Shown piece by piece: positions 1 to 11,490 of a stretch of DNA of 64,000 nt. The translations under genes were made by a program, and so were the position numbers. Within the stretch, counting starts at the first letter, position 1. The number at the start of each line of letters is the position of its first letter. The notes under the pieces were generated by a model that did no database searches, was not told the origin of the DNA, and worked only from the letters and a program-made list of their open reading frames with translations. Location: NCBI RefSeq assembly GCF_030272615.1, contig NC_081415.1, positions 187,550,270-187,614,269 of the forward strand, read 5' to 3'. Source of the stretch: Cryptomeria japonica (Eukaryota > Streptophyta > Pinopsida > Cupressales > Cupressaceae).

Positions 1-527
1 GGATAATATGGAGTAGAGAACCTATGTTGGATATGAAACTTTTCACATAGCTCTTTTACATCTTGATTTTTAAATGGTCTTCCATTATCAGTGATAATGG
101 TCATAGGAACGCCATAGCGATAGATTATGTAATTCAAGATGAATGATGATATTTGTTTTCCTATCAATTTTGTTAAAGGCACTACTTCAATCCACTTAGT
201 AAAATATTCAGTAGCAATCAAAATGAACTTATATCAATTAGAAGATGAGGGATTGATCTTTCCTACCAAATCCAGGCCCACTGCGAAAATGGCCATGATC
301 CTGTCATAGGATATAACTCTTGTCCTGGTGCATGAATTAGATTTCCATGAATTTGACATTGTTTACACTTTCTAGCATAGGTGAATGAATCCCTTTCCAT
401 GGTAGGCCAAAAGTAACCTATACGAATAAGTTTCTTAGCCAATGTTAAACCACTTGAGTGTGTACCACAAATACCCACATGAATGTCATTAAGAACTCTC
501 TCAGATTCATCTTTTTCAAGACATCTC
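1..527 (-). pseudogene. Tat-1 integrase, N-terminal part (decayed, cut by window edge)
   Basis: At 263-478 the zinc-binding N-terminal domain is readable, with the block GICGTHSSG, the GYFWPTM motif and the CKQCQIHG cysteine pair of the HHCC finger. Below 263 the catalytic core continues in shifted frames: peptides resembling FTKWIEV, ILNYII, YGVPM and TDNG can be picked out on the minus strand but do not form one frame. The frame ran into the upstream RNase H before a solo LTR inserted at 528-2,075; the join is at the LECLEKDE-like peptide near 515. Homologous to the Tat-2 integrase at 44,218-45,266. Non-functional as it stands. Confidence 0.8.
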
Positions 528-2075
528 TGATAGTTCTGATGCTAAATATGATTAGTACAGATGCCAAGCTAACAATATGAGAGCGGGGGTTTGAATCATT
601 CAAACTTAATCTTCAATAAAAACAACAGATTCAACCTCAGTAACCTCATCAGAAAAATAGTAATGCATGCAGACCCATAAATAGATAAGATCACAAACAT
701 ATAACACCAGATTTTAACGTGGAAGCCCAAATAGGGAAAAACCACTATGGGATTTTGGACCCACTAAGAAATATACTCTTCTAGAGTATGCTCGGTTAAA
801 AACAAATCCTGTTAAAGATTACAAACACATTGCTAGATGTGACCCAATTAAGGGATTTCCCTCAGATTTGTTAGGATCTTCACCTTGTTAGAAGTGACCT
901 TGTTAAAGGATTTCAAACACTCAATAAGAATGTCACCTTGCTAGAGGATTTTACAAATAAGACTGTTAAGTCCACTCGATTAAGAGATTTTCTGCTACTT
1001 CTCAAAATAACAGTAATAAAAATATGTCTGCAACTTCACATCTAAAAATGCTAAAGCAGATTCCTATTTGTTCAATACAATTTAGACATAGAACTAATCT
1101 TGTCTATCTACTGGGCATCTATACTCTATTATTCTAACAGGTCTTCAAGCTTCTATGCTTGGTAATCACTATGTAGCATCCCTGTGCATACACTTGCTTG
1201 CATACATTGTTTATAAATAGTTTCCTATTTATAAACAATCTTCCAACCGCTTAATCTCCTTGATCACATTTCCCTTGATCAATCATAGCCATCAAATCTT
1301 CAATCTTGTCCAGGTTCAATGTATCCTTTGATCTGAAAATGTTTTACCCCACCTTGGAACTTGCATTTTCACCTTGGAACTTGTGTTAGGGTATTGCGGT
1401 TCAATCTGAGCTGTAGATCTTCCTGCCGATCTTTCTTTACCATAGATTCTTTAACAATCTTCATACACAGCTTACCAATCATTTAATCCACTCCAGCTCA
1501 TCAGCTTCCTTCATTAAATATCACATGTAAACATTTAATGCATTCTGTTATTGCTCGGTTGTAACTCAGTAACAACTCGGTGAATACTAAACTTCACTTG
1601 GTAGACATTCTGCCTTCATTAACCAATAGCGATAACCTTAGGGTTTTACCAACTAGGTTCCTTAGGGTTTATCGACTAGGTTGTTTGCTCAGTAACATAG
1701 TATAGTATTAACCTTTCAAACAATAGCATATGTAGGAAATCAAAACAATCTAAACATCATGATCTCATCATTGTCTAACTCGGTAATAGTTGCCCATTGA
1801 ATAACTTATCCCCTTATTCATCATATTCTTTCTGTGTCTTTTACCAACATCTTTATACTCATCAAATCATACTTCTTAAGATATGGCAACATCATACTGA
1901 ATTAGAAAATCAATTTCTTGACATCAATGACAAAATAATAATCAAGATAGTAAAACATCTTTAATTAGTTATATCCATAGTCATCAACAACCTCCTCAAT
2001 ATCCTTAAGAAATGCCAACAGTCTCTCATTGTATTTGGAATGCCAACCTTCTTCTTGTCTGTTATAATGCCAACA
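528..2075 (-). mobile_element. Solo LTR, Copia-like, nested in Tat-1 pol
   Basis: A 1,548-bp insertion with TG...CA ends (minus strand starts TGTTGGCATTATAAC and ends GCATCAGAACTATCA) is flanked by perfect 5-bp target duplications ATCTC at 523-527 and 2,076-2,080. Removing it rejoins the Tat-1 reading frame between the second RNase H and the integrase HHCC domain. There is no internal coding region, primer site or repeated end, so it is a solo LTR left by LTR-LTR recombination. On the minus strand its 3' part has a stretch (about 690-760) typical of the R/U5 of large Copia elements. A TATA-bearing hairpin lies at 1,206-1,239. Confidence 0.85.
1206..1239. promoter_or_regulatory. Palindromic TATA hairpin in the solo LTR
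   Basis: A perfect inverted repeat with 15-bp arms (ATTGTTTATAAATAG) and a 4-bp spacer at 1,221-1,224. Each arm contains TATAAATA, so a TATA box is presented on both strands, roughly mid-LTR where a U3/R promoter is expected. Promoter activity is inferred only. Confidence 0.5.
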
Positions 2076-2080
2076 ATCTC

Positions 2081-2735
2081 AATAATGTACCATCTAGGCC
2101 ATGCCTATATAGGATATCAGCAATAATAGTATAGCGAGAGGACTGACGGATAAAGTTTCTTCATTGATTACGAGATAATTCAAGAGGAAGGATGTGATCT
2201 TTCAAATATTGGTAGATTTGACTGTATAAGGATTCATTGGTTCTTGATATATGGCAAATTCGATAGGTATGTTGGGATTGGATGGTAGGGGTTAAGATAT
2301 CTTCCATGAGAAATTTGTAATATTGTTGATTCTCTTTATTTTGCAAGAGAGATGCTATTGTAGCCATTGCATCTGCTGCTTTATTCTCATTTCTGGGGAT
2401 CTGGGTGAATGTGATTTCTTTAAAGTGCCCTTTAAATTCCTCCACTAGCTGTTTGTATGGCATAAGCCTATCATCCTTTGTTTGATATTCATCATTTATT
2501 TGATTTATGACAAGTTGTGAATTACCATAGACATGTAGTTCTTTAACATTCCATTCAATGGCCATTTTGAGCCCTATAACCAATGCTTCATACTCTGCAG
2601 TATTATTGGTGCATGGAAATCATAGTCTATATGATTTCAGAATTGTATGTCATTGAGGTGTGATAAAAAAGATTCCTGCACCTTATCCATATTGAGTATA
2701 AGAACCATCAAAATATAATTCCCAAAAGTTTATAC
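2081..2735 (-). pseudogene. Tat-1 second RNase H (archaeal-type, aRH)
   Basis: An RNase H domain of the RVT_3 type, located after the retroviral-type RNase H, which is the hallmark of Tat elements. Visible motifs in order: FDGS (first Asp), NTAEYEAL (Glu), VYGNSQLV (position of the third acidic residue, here Asn instead of the Asp seen in Tat-2 VYGDSQLV), and NKAADAMA (last Asp). Stops interrupt it near 2,690 and 2,640. It is in the same frame as the upstream RT/RNase H, so all were one polyprotein. The tail leads into the integrase linker (SSRYTIIA-like peptide near 2,110), where the solo LTR inserted. Confidence 0.85.
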
Positions 2736-5061
2736 TTACTATCAAGATATCTGCATCAGGAAATTCGATGTGCAAAGGCAAGTTATTTTTTAAAGGTGCA
2801 TTAGCTAATTGATCAGCAATGACTTGTCCCTTGATGGCTTTTCGGTCAACATATTCTATTTCAAATTCACTCAGTATCATAACCCATTTTGCTAGCCTCC
2901 CTGTTAATGTTGACTTGCTTAACAGATATTTGAGAGGATCTATCTTTGCTATTAGTATTACAGAATAAATCAACATACAATGTCGTAGCTTCTGAGCTGC
3001 AAATACAACTGCCAAACATATCTTTTCAATTGAGGAATAATTTAATTCTTATCCAACAAGTGTTCTGCTGATATAATAAACTGCTCTTTCTTTTCCTTCA
3101 TCATCATGTTGAGCTAGGAGTGCGCCTAATGACACACTTGTTGCTAAGACATAGAGTAACAATGGTTTCCCTTTGGTTGGTGATATTAGTACTGGAGGAC
3201 TCATAAGATATTCTTTTATTTGCAAGAAAGCTTCTTCACATTTTGTATCCCATTTGAATGGAACATTTTTATGTAAAAGATGGGTAAATGGAAGACATCT
3301 ATCAGCCAATTGAGAAACAGATCTCCTGACTGATTGCAACCTTCCTTGTAAAGATCGTAATTGACTTATGTTCTTGGGTGACTCCATCTCCATGATAGCT
3401 TTAACTTTTCCAGGATCTACTTCGATGCCTTGGGCTGACATAATGTACCCCAAAAGCTTTCCAGAGGTTACTCCGAATGCACATTTCTTTGGATTTAATC
3501 TCAATTGATATCTTTCCAGCTTGTCAAAAATCTTGCTTAGAATGTTCAAATGTTCTTTTCTTGTGTGAGATTTTGCGAGTATGTCATCGACATAATCTTC
3601 CATGAATGTATGCATCATGTCATGAAAAATTATCGTCATAGCTCTTTTATATGTCGCTCCTGCATTCTTAAGCCCAAATGGCATAATATTCCAGTAGTAT
3701 GTTCCCCATGCATAGGTGAAAGTTGTCTTCTCTTGATCTTCAGGTGCAATTCTGATTTGATTATATCCTGAGAAGCCATCCATTAATGAAAAAATCTCAT
3801 GTCCTGCTGAAAAGTCTACTATGATATCAATGTTTGGTAGCGGGAAATCATCTTTTGGACATGCTTTATTCAGATCTCTAAAATCTGTGCAGATTTTTAT
3901 GCTCTTATCTAGTTTTGATACTAGTACAATACTTGAGACCCATTCTGGATAAGCCACTGGTCTTATGAAACCTACTTCCAATAGTTTCTTAAGCTCAGTT
4001 TTTACAAGGAGAGCAATATGTGGATGCATCTTTCTTAGCTTTTGTTTAATAGGTTTTGCTTTTAAATCCACATTAAGATGATGCATGATATGATCTAGGT
4101 TAAGCCTTGGCATATCTGCATAAGACCAAGCAAAATTTATTTGTCTTTGCTTAAAGAATTCCATGTACTCTTTCCTTTCTTTTTCTGATAATGAGGCAGC
4201 AAAATGAAGTATTTTAGGATCCTTAGATGTATCAATGTTTACTGCTTTTGTTGGTTCTATTAGGATAGCAGATCTTTCTTGAAAATATGCAGGAAAAATG
4301 TCAAACTTTCCATCTTTTGATGCCTCAAGGAGGTTTTCATCATCAGATACGCCCTTTATTTTCTCTTTTGATTGATCTAATGTTGCCATGAAATGATTTT
4401 CAACAATAGGTCTCTTTCCTTGTTTTATTTCACTTTTGCAACTGAAAAGTTTGGCATTCTCCCGACTATGAAAAATATTACTTGATTCTATAGTGGAAGA
4501 TATCTGATATGGGATGGGTTCAATAGCGTTAAGGTACACAGCTAGGACATGATCATTGGAAAAGACATTTAGTTTGAGTTTGTCTAAATTATCCCAATCA
4601 ATTAGTTTAGGATGAAGGAGGGGTAAATCATAATCACTGTCATCATTAAGTATTTCAATGTTCATGACATAATGATCATAATTTAGCATAGGATAGGTAT
4701 TATCATAGATTAGATGTTTTTGAGGACTGTCTTTCTCAAGTGTTTCCGAATTAGTCTTAACAAGATTAATATTAGCATTTTGTAGTTCACACTCAAGTGG
4801 TTCTTCAATTGATGTTTGTCCCTTAAATGAATGGATTATATCCATACGTACATCTTTGATACTGCAATTTTCTTCTTGATTGCCCTCATTTGCATTTAGA
4901 AGTTGACATATTTGTGTACATGATAAAGTAGATTCTTTAAATAGATTTTGTCTCCTTTCAAACTCAACTTCTTTGGGACTAATAGTTAGTGCAACTTGAC
5001 TATATCTTAGTTCTTCTATGGTTCTTGCATATTTGATCTTTGTTTGTGCTTCTTGTGGCAT
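2683..5061 (-). pseudogene. Tat-1 reverse transcriptase and RNase H
   Basis: The largest readable frame of Tat-1 (670 codons at 3,049-5,061), continuing in the same frame past one stop to 2,683. The first 270 residues are an acidic linker. RT follows with KLDKSIKICTDFRDLNKAC, FSLMDGFSGYNQI, the MPFGLKNA motif and an intact catalytic FMEDYVDDI box, then the connection region. RNase H starts around LLLYVLATSVSLGALLAQ and continues as KLRHC, IDPLKYLL and GQVIADQLA. The RT core of this domain appears complete, but flanking breaks make the polyprotein non-functional. Ty3/Gypsy assignment is secure. Confidence 0.93.
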
Positions 5062-5655
5062 TGCTTCTTTGTCTTTGTCATTTCCTTTCCTTTTTGTATA
5101 CGCCTCTTTTCTTTGGATTCTGAGTTTTTCTTATCTTTTTTCTAGCCTCATCCTTTGTTCTGCAATAGACAGGTCTTCTTCTGTGATAGTTGCTTGATCT
5201 TCATTGTGTTCTTTGCTTGATGTAGTGGATAAGGCATCTGAACCCCATTCATATTCATTGGAATCTGTTTCTGAATCCTAATCTAAGATTACTCCACTAT
5301 ACCATTCTGGATTGTCGTATGGTGCAAAGAGTTCTTTGATTTTTGTCATCTCTATTTTTACTGCTTCTGGAATATCTTGTTCAGATTTTGCCTTTCTTTG
5401 TATTTTTAGGACTTGTTGACAAGATTTTTCTTCATCTTTGATGGTAGTCTCCTCTTCTTTCTTTTCATGATCTTGCTTCTTTTGCTTATTGGCTACTATT
5501 TTGGCCGCTTGATGTAGCTTTTCTTGCCAATTTTCTTCTTTAGAAACTGATTGCTTTCTCCATTTTTGCTGCTAATGATTATGTTGCTTTTGATTTGATT
5601 TTAGATATTCCAGCCCAAATTTATCTTCTGTGGATTGCGAATGCGGACAAATAGG
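5062..5655 (-). pseudogene. Tat-1 linker between protease and RT (degenerate)
   Basis: The minus strand keeps the frame of the RT polyprotein with scattered stops and encodes a charged, low-complexity Lys/Glu-rich linker (EEETTIKDEEKS, EQRMRLEKR). No domain is recognised. The equivalent Tat-2 stretch is 40,957-42,240. Confidence 0.6.
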
Positions 5656-7000
5656 TTATGAAATAACTTGATGTTGCTTACCAATTGGTCCATTTCCTTT
5701 ATATCCCATCTTTTGCATGATTTCATATCCTTTGCCATATTGTTTTATGGGAATATTAACTTCTGTTGCTTTTGCTATAGTTTTATCCTCATCTTTGTAT
5801 AACCAAGCAAGAATGTCTTTGTCTTCATTTTCCTTTTCAAGGGTTCCAACACTAACAAAGGTTCCTTTAAACATATGTTTTGATTTGCTTGATGTTTGTG
5901 ACTGAATATCTACAGGTTTTCCATATGACTTAGGGGAGAGTGGAAAATTATTCAAAGAATACTTGTCCATTCCTTCATCATTTAACTTGAGCTTTTCTTC
6001 AAAAGTTTCCCATAACTTTGCTTGAACTTCTTTGGTAGGATATACTGATTCCCTGTTATGTGGAACTCAAATTATTGCAATATTGACTGGAGTCTACAAT
6101 TATAGTGATCTCTTTTCCTTCATGAGGAAATTTTCCACATTGATGATAGGTAGAAGGAACCACTTGCATCTTGTGAATCCATGGTCTTCCTAGAAGAATG
6201 TTGTAGGAGAGGTTTAAATCTAAGACTTGACACAATGTATCCTTTTCCACAGGTCCTATCCTTATTGGTAGCACCACAGTTCCTTTAGAAGAACGTTTTG
6301 CTTCATCATAAGCTTTGATAGTTATTTTCTTTTTTGGGTCTACTGCATTTTCTAAATATCCCAAAGCTTTTATCAAACTTAATGCACAAATGTTTAAGCC
6401 AGCTCCTCCATCTATGAGCACACGTTTGACATGAGTTTTGTTTATGGAAACTTCAACATGTAAGGGAAAATTATAAGGATGTTGTAAGGACGCATCATCA
6501 TTCTCAGAGAATGATAAGCAATGAGGAGTTATGAGGTATCCTACCATAGTTTGGAATTGATCTACATCCAAATCCTTTGAAACTGTTGTTTCCACTAAAG
6601 CTTTCTCCAAAATTTCCTTATGCATAGGTGAAATCTTGAGAAGTTCCAGAATTGATATTTGAGCTGGTATTCGCTGTAATTGCTCTACTAGATTGTATTG
6701 TTGTGGATTCGGTGGTGGATCTTTTGCTACCCCTGGGAAGGTAACCTTTGCTTTGCTTCTTGTGATAACATTAATTGGTTCCGAAGATGAGTTTTCATTA
6801 ACAATGATTACATTCACCACATCATCACATGTGTAAGTGTAATTCACTTTATTTTTTCCTTTGTCATCTTTTAATTGGGATTTTTTGCCTTTGTCATAAT
6901 TTGGGAGTGAAGTTTTAAAAGCCAAGTGTGATTCATTTGTTTTATGGCTATCCACTGTGATTGTTCCATTATCGATTAGATCTTGGATAAGGTGCTTCAA
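5656..7000 (-). pseudogene. Tat-1 protease region with G-patch-like tail
   Basis: Two pieces in different frames. 6,056-7,000 (314 codons) starts with the end of gag (HLIQDLIDNG) and holds an aspartic protease: VLIDGGAGLNICAL (active-site Asp in hDxGA context) and later ILLGRPWIH. 5,656-5,970 carries a peptide close to the G-patch consensus: QYGKGYEIMQKMGYKGNGPI, aromatic/Gly-rich, ending IGKQ. The two are separated by a frameshift between 5,970 and 6,056. The same order occurs in Tat-2, so the G-patch-like motif belongs to the element. G-patches following protease are known in betaretroviruses; their role here is unknown. Confidence 0.8.
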
Positions 7001-8426
7001 TCTCTGACAATCATTTTTAGGTGTCGTTTATTCCGATGATAGTTGCAAAAATGATTGTCATTCCACCAATTAGGCTTGACTGGTGGTTCATAATTTCTTG
7101 CTTCTAGTAGAACAATTAATTTGTTGGCAAGCAAAGTTTTAAGAGCGGATTCCAAAGATTCTCCAATGTTTGTGAATTTCCTTCGAGGATTGGAGAAAAA
7201 ATTAGCTTTATTGTTTTCTAGATTGTTATTTCTTGGGTTTTGACTTGATAGATTGAAAATTGGTTGTTGTTGTTTTGTATTACTATTATCATCATTCCCT
7301 TCATTGCTGACATTCCTATTCTTTATTGAGAACTTGGGTTTGTCATTGCTGTTATTGTTGTTATTGTTGTTGTAAAGTTTTACTTCTCCTTTCTTAATCA
7401 TTGCGTTCTCTATTTTCAGACCATTTTCTATCATTTTGGCAAAAGAGGGAGGACATTGTATTCTTAGTCAATAACTCATTTCACTAATAAGATTATCAAT
7501 GAATATGTCCATTTTTTCTTGATCAAGTACATCTCAGGGATACCTATTAAAATGTGTTTCCATCATTGTAAGAAAACCATAAAGGATTCACCATTCTTTT
7601 GTTTAACATTGCAAAGATCTAGCACTGTTATTTCATTCCTTATATTGTAGGAATATTGTGAAATAAACCTATTCACAAGTTCTTCAAAGGATTTGATTCC
7701 AGATGGTAATCTTGAAAACCACTCCATTGATTGTCCATTTAAACTCCTAGGAAAAAGACGCATAAGGTAAGTTTCATCATGAGCAAATTCCATGCTCATA
7801 GTACAAAACTCCCTAATGTGATCTTGAGGATCAGATTTTCCATCGTATTTGTCATATTTAGGAATCTCGCAATATTGCAGAAATGGTATCATATTCAGAT
7901 TTTTATCAAAAGGATATGGGCATATATCTTGCAATGAATACTTCTTGGAGCTTGTCCCACTTTGCATGTCTTGTATTTGTTGAGTAAGGTTTGAAAATGG
8001 ATTATCCACATAGTCTCTCCTTGTTTCATCATGAGTCTTTTTGTCACTACGCTCTTTTCTTTTATCATCCCTTTCTTTCCTTGTTTCTTCGTTGCTTTCT
8101 TTGTTCACATCTTCGATATTCTGCTCATCTATGTTTTGGGTGTTACTTGTTTCCGTGTCTTGTTTTAAGCTTTCTATGTTAAAATCTTGTGGTAGTTTAG
8201 CTCCAGATTTTGCCAACATCAAAAGATATTTCTCTTTTTATTTTGCCAACAATTTTTCCATTAGCCTATCAAATTTGAAATCTTGCTCTAGGTCTCTAAT
8301 GGTGTTATTGACTGCTTCTTCATCAACAACAATAAATCCAAAAGTGTGGAATATAGGAGTATCTTCTTCCTCCATTTGTTGTTGTTTTCTAAGTTCTTCA
8401 TGTTGGGCTCTAGTCCAAACTGGCAT
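6997..8426 (-). pseudogene. Tat-1 gag
   Basis: Starts at the Met at 8,426. Residues 1-62 and the next block (8,222-7,563) share one frame across a single stop and contain an Asp/Arg/Lys-rich stretch, then the capsid region: YSLQDICPYPFDKNLN, DPQDHIREF, LMRLFPRSLNGQSMEWFSRL and FISQYSYNI, typical of the Retrotrans_gag family of Tat elements. After a frameshift, 7,434-6,997 holds an Asn-rich repeat and the unusual zinc-binding motif FCNYHRNKRHLKNDC-like (C-x2-H-x4-H-x4-C). A final frameshift at about 7,000 joins protease. Tat-2 gag (38,094-39,640) is homologous throughout. Confidence 0.88.
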
Positions 8427-9977
8427 GTGATTGTTTCAAAGTTGTCAAAAGTTCCCAAGAACAAGGTCAATAGGTGATTATTGGTTTAGGAAGATATGCT
8501 TTATTGATCTTACCACTATTGTTTGTTCATTGGGATAAAGCATCTCTTTGTTGAAAAGCACATCTTTATAGAGTTTCACCGTCAAATTCTATACCGCAGC
8601 CATGTAAATAGTGATGAAAACGATGTAGGAATGTCCTATGTTTCAGCAAGATCTTGCGATTAATATACAAGAATCTTATTATCTTCTGAGTAGCTTTGTA
8701 ACTAGGTTTTCTTTTCTTAAGGCGACACTTAAAAGTCATATAAGCATTTGACAGTTTACAAGTTTAATTGATTCCAATGTTGGTGCAATTTTGGTTTTGA
8801 TATAACCTAAGTTCAAAATAGGAAAGATATATCCAAGATTAGGAACCTAGTATAGATTGATCAAGCTTCATGATAGAGGATTTGATTATCCTGATGAGAG
8901 ACTTGACAAGGATGTTGATTTTTGCACTTAAGATGTTTGAATCAATAGCTAGTTGAATGTTGATGTTTATAGAACTTTTCGGGAATAACCTGTAGGATTA
9001 ACAACCTGGTTTGTTTGAGCTATTTTGAAAATACATGATCGTTTAGAGACAAAACCTACTTCAAGAATTATTTTGATATTTTGACGTTTTGATACTTTGA
9101 TTTTGAGTTAGTGTTTCAAGTGTTGGAATGCTTTTTGTCTTATCCTTTTGATCACACTTTTCAGAAATTTGTTGATTTTTGATCTCTTGTAGATGATAAT
9201 TTTCTTCAATTTTTGACCATTTGGAACATGTTACAGACATAGAAGACACAATGTTTAATAAACAAAATGCACAAGAAAGTACAAATCCCTATGGCAAGCT
9301 GAGACAATAGTTGTTGAATCTCACATGGAGTTTCCCCCAAGGCTACTCTATTCAAAGTGGATATTTAGATGCTTGACTCCACTGGCTCCATCCTCGGCAC
9401 TCACTTCTTTGGGGCAGCCAACCACTAGTTTCCATGAAATCTCCTCATGGCAAACTTTATATCTCTACTAGGAATCGTATGTGTGTGAGCCGCTTCAGAG
9501 GTCTGACCTCCTGTGCTAGCATCTGGAAGGTTTTTGGCAACTAGTACAAGTAGTTTTTAGTAAAGGCTTCCGGTCATGTGGCCATACATGTGACACTTTT
9601 AGCTCTGTAAATACAGAAGGTTCCCAACCTATAGAGGTTACGCTCCATAGGGTTTATGGGGAAACATAGTGTCGGTAAGAACTTGTCAGCACATGTTTGA
9701 ACTTTCGTCACAAACACGATTTATTTATAGTGGATTGGAAGGACTCGGTATTAGCCCGTTTCCACTTTAGGTCATTCCCTTTTCATTGGCCCCCTCAAGG
9801 CAGCTCGGGAAGGTAAGCCCTCTAAAGGATTAATTGCTTGAAAGTAAAGAAAGCGTAAAAGAGTGGGTTTGGCTTTTTGGTCACCCAATTAAGGGGAGAG
9901 CATATACCTACCACTTTCGAGACACAGACTACAAGTGTTATTTTTAACTTCTCATAGCAATGTGATCTATCCTCTAT

Positions 9978-9995
9978 TTGGAGATGTTGCTCCAA
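9978..9995 (-). promoter_or_regulatory. Conserved leader stem-loop TTGGAG/CTCCAA
   Basis: On the minus strand TTGGAGCAACATCTCCAA forms 6-bp arms around the loop CAACAT. The identical 18-mer is in the Tat-2 leader at 36,222-36,239, in the same orientation relative to gag. It sits in a block of otherwise diverged leader sequence that also shares AAGTTAAAAA. It could be an RNA packaging or dimerisation element; function is inferred. Confidence 0.5.
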
Positions 9996-10539
9996 CAAGA
10001 ATGGTGTTTATTTTAGCCCCACATAAAAAATGATTTTCTAAACTAGGAATTAGAAATCCTGGTCAACAAAATGAAAATTGTTACAAAAATTAACTTGCTT
10101 CGTAAAAATGGACAAGTTGATTGTTCTTTTTAAGTTGCAAAATATAAAATTGATTGTGCTTTTTAGCTTTGCAAGAAAATAAAAGATTGTTTGTTCTTTT
10201 TAGAGCCCAAAGTTTGAGGTGTGAATCCTAACTTTTGTAAGAAAGTAAATGTTTGATTTGTTGTTCTTTTTACCTTGAAAATGTGATTATTTTTAGAGCC
10301 CAAAAACAAGTGAGGTACTTTTTAGAACACCAAATTGAAAAATGAAGTTCTTTTTACCTAAAAGGAAATATGAGTTCTTTTTAACCAACTTTGAAAAAGC
10401 TAGAAAAGAAATCACTAAATCCTAACTTAACTCCTCCAAATCTGCAAGAAATTGTTATTAACCTAAAAAAATAATAAAAAGTTAGTGAAAAACCTTATGG
10501 ACTTCACAAGCCTAATTTGAATCCACAGTTACAAACTTT

Positions 10540-10860
10540 TCTGTCAAATGCGCCAACCTACAATGCAAAAGCGCTAACCTGCGTTACAAAAGTGCTAACC
10601 TATGATGCAAAAGCGTTGTTTTTTAGACAAAAGCGCTACCCTACATAACATATGCGCTAACCTATGATGCAAAAGCACTGATTTTTAGACAAAAGCGCTA
10701 ACCTCCATGACATATGCACTAACCTATAATGCAAAAGCGTTGATTTTTAGACAAAAGTGCTAACCTATATGACATATGTGCTAACCTATGATGCAAAAGT
10801 GCTAACCTATTATGCAAAAGCGCTAACCTATGATGCAAAAGCGCTATCAAAATTCACACA
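10540..10860 (-). repeat. AGCGCT-motif array in Tat-1 leader
   Basis: About fourteen copies of a decamer-like motif. On the plus strand it reads CAAAAGCGCTAACC with spacing of roughly 20-30 bp; variants have AAGTGCT or AAGCGTT. On the element's own strand it is AGCGCTTTTG. It lies just downstream of the primer site, where Tat-2 has the matching array (35,435-35,730). Confidence 0.8.
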
Positions 10861-10928
10861 TGCATGAATCTGCATTACAAAATATGTTAATTTTTATTTT
10901 TGCGAGATTTTTAAAGATATATGCGAGG

Positions 10929-10950
10929 TCCAGCCCCACGGTGGGCACCA
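10929..10950 (-). other. Tat-1 primer-binding site
   Basis: The minus strand reads TGGTGCCCACCGTGGGGC directly after the LTR end (CACACA, then TTT). The TGGTG...CCCACC form and position fit a minus-strand primer site; the tRNA is not identified. Tat-2 has TGGTGAACCCGACGTGAA at the same place. Confidence 0.7.
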
Positions 10951-10953
10951 AAA

Positions 10954-11490
10954 TGTGTGAGCTTGAATTTCATCCTTAGAATATTACCTGTAATAAGTTA
11001 GTTTCACAAAATACAATGAAAACGCATACAGGAAATCCAAAATCAACCAATGAAACTGCATGAAATAAATATTAAAATAAAACACTATTTTACCTTCATG
11101 ACTTATGTCTCATTGTGTCCTAACTCCACTGTTCCTGGTTGCAGATGGCTTGGGATGGTTGGAGGAAATTTAGGCATGAGAGGACAAGTGGACTCAAGTC
11201 CTTCCTAAGATGTAGGGGGTGTTGGAGAAAATATAGAAGATGATTATGAAATATGTGCCATCTTGGAAGCCAACAATGCATTATCTAAGAGCACACCATT
11301 TGCAACCAGGAACAGTGGAGTTAGGACATAATGAGACATAATTCATGAAGGTAAAATAGTGTTTTATTTTAATATTTATTTCATATAGTTTCATTGGTGG
11401 ATTTTGGATTTCCTTTATGCATTTCCATTGTATTTTGTGAAACTAACTTATTGCAGGTAATATTCTAAGGATGAAATTCAAGCTCACACA
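10954..11490. repeat. Inverted duplication of the Tat-1 LTR end
   Basis: Left arm 10,954-11,148 and right arm 11,297-11,490 are inverted copies (about 95% identical by eye) around a 148-bp spacer. Outer ends are TGTGTGAGCTT and AAGCTCACACA, i.e. TG...CA. The left arm is the 3' end of the Tat-1 5' LTR, since the primer site follows it. The right arm ends exactly where chromovirus coding sequence begins. Either the LTR itself is 537 bp with mirrored ends, or two LTR ends were joined head to head by rearrangement. The window lacks the other LTR needed to decide. Confidence 0.75.

Larger units (their letters stand above)
8427..10928 (-). other. Tat-1 leader (untranslated, 2.5 kb)
   Basis: Long non-coding region between primer site and gag, as in Ogre/Tat elements. 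From the primer site it holds the AGCGCT-motif array (10,540-10,860), a block of A-rich repeats with AAAAAGAACA motifs (about 10,100-10,400), a conserved hairpin (9,978-9,995), then about 1.5 kb without recognisable features. The array, the A-rich repeats and the hairpin block all recur in the Tat-2 leader. Confidence 0.7.
1..11490 (-). mobile_element. Tat-1: partial Tat/Ogre-type Ty3-Gypsy retrotransposon
   Basis: The element reads right to left: LTR end (10,954), primer site (10,929-10,950), leader, gag (to 6,997), protease with G-patch-like motif (5,656-7,000), RT and RNase H (2,683-5,061), a second archaeal-type RNase H (about 2,160-2,735), then integrase, cut by the window edge. The order PR-RT-RH-aRH-INT and the very long leader are diagnostic of the plant Tat lineage. 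A solo LTR (528-2,075) interrupts pol. Frames carry several stops and at least four frameshifts, so the copy is dead. Its 3' LTR and any antisense gene would lie left of position 1. The same lineage in the opposite orientation forms Tat-2 at 33,927-59,303. Confidence 0.9.

Noticed and set aside
10540-10860. CRISPR-like array of regularly spaced short repeats
   Set aside because: The context is a plant retrotransposon leader, the repeat is only about 10 bp with irregular spacing, and there are no cas genes.
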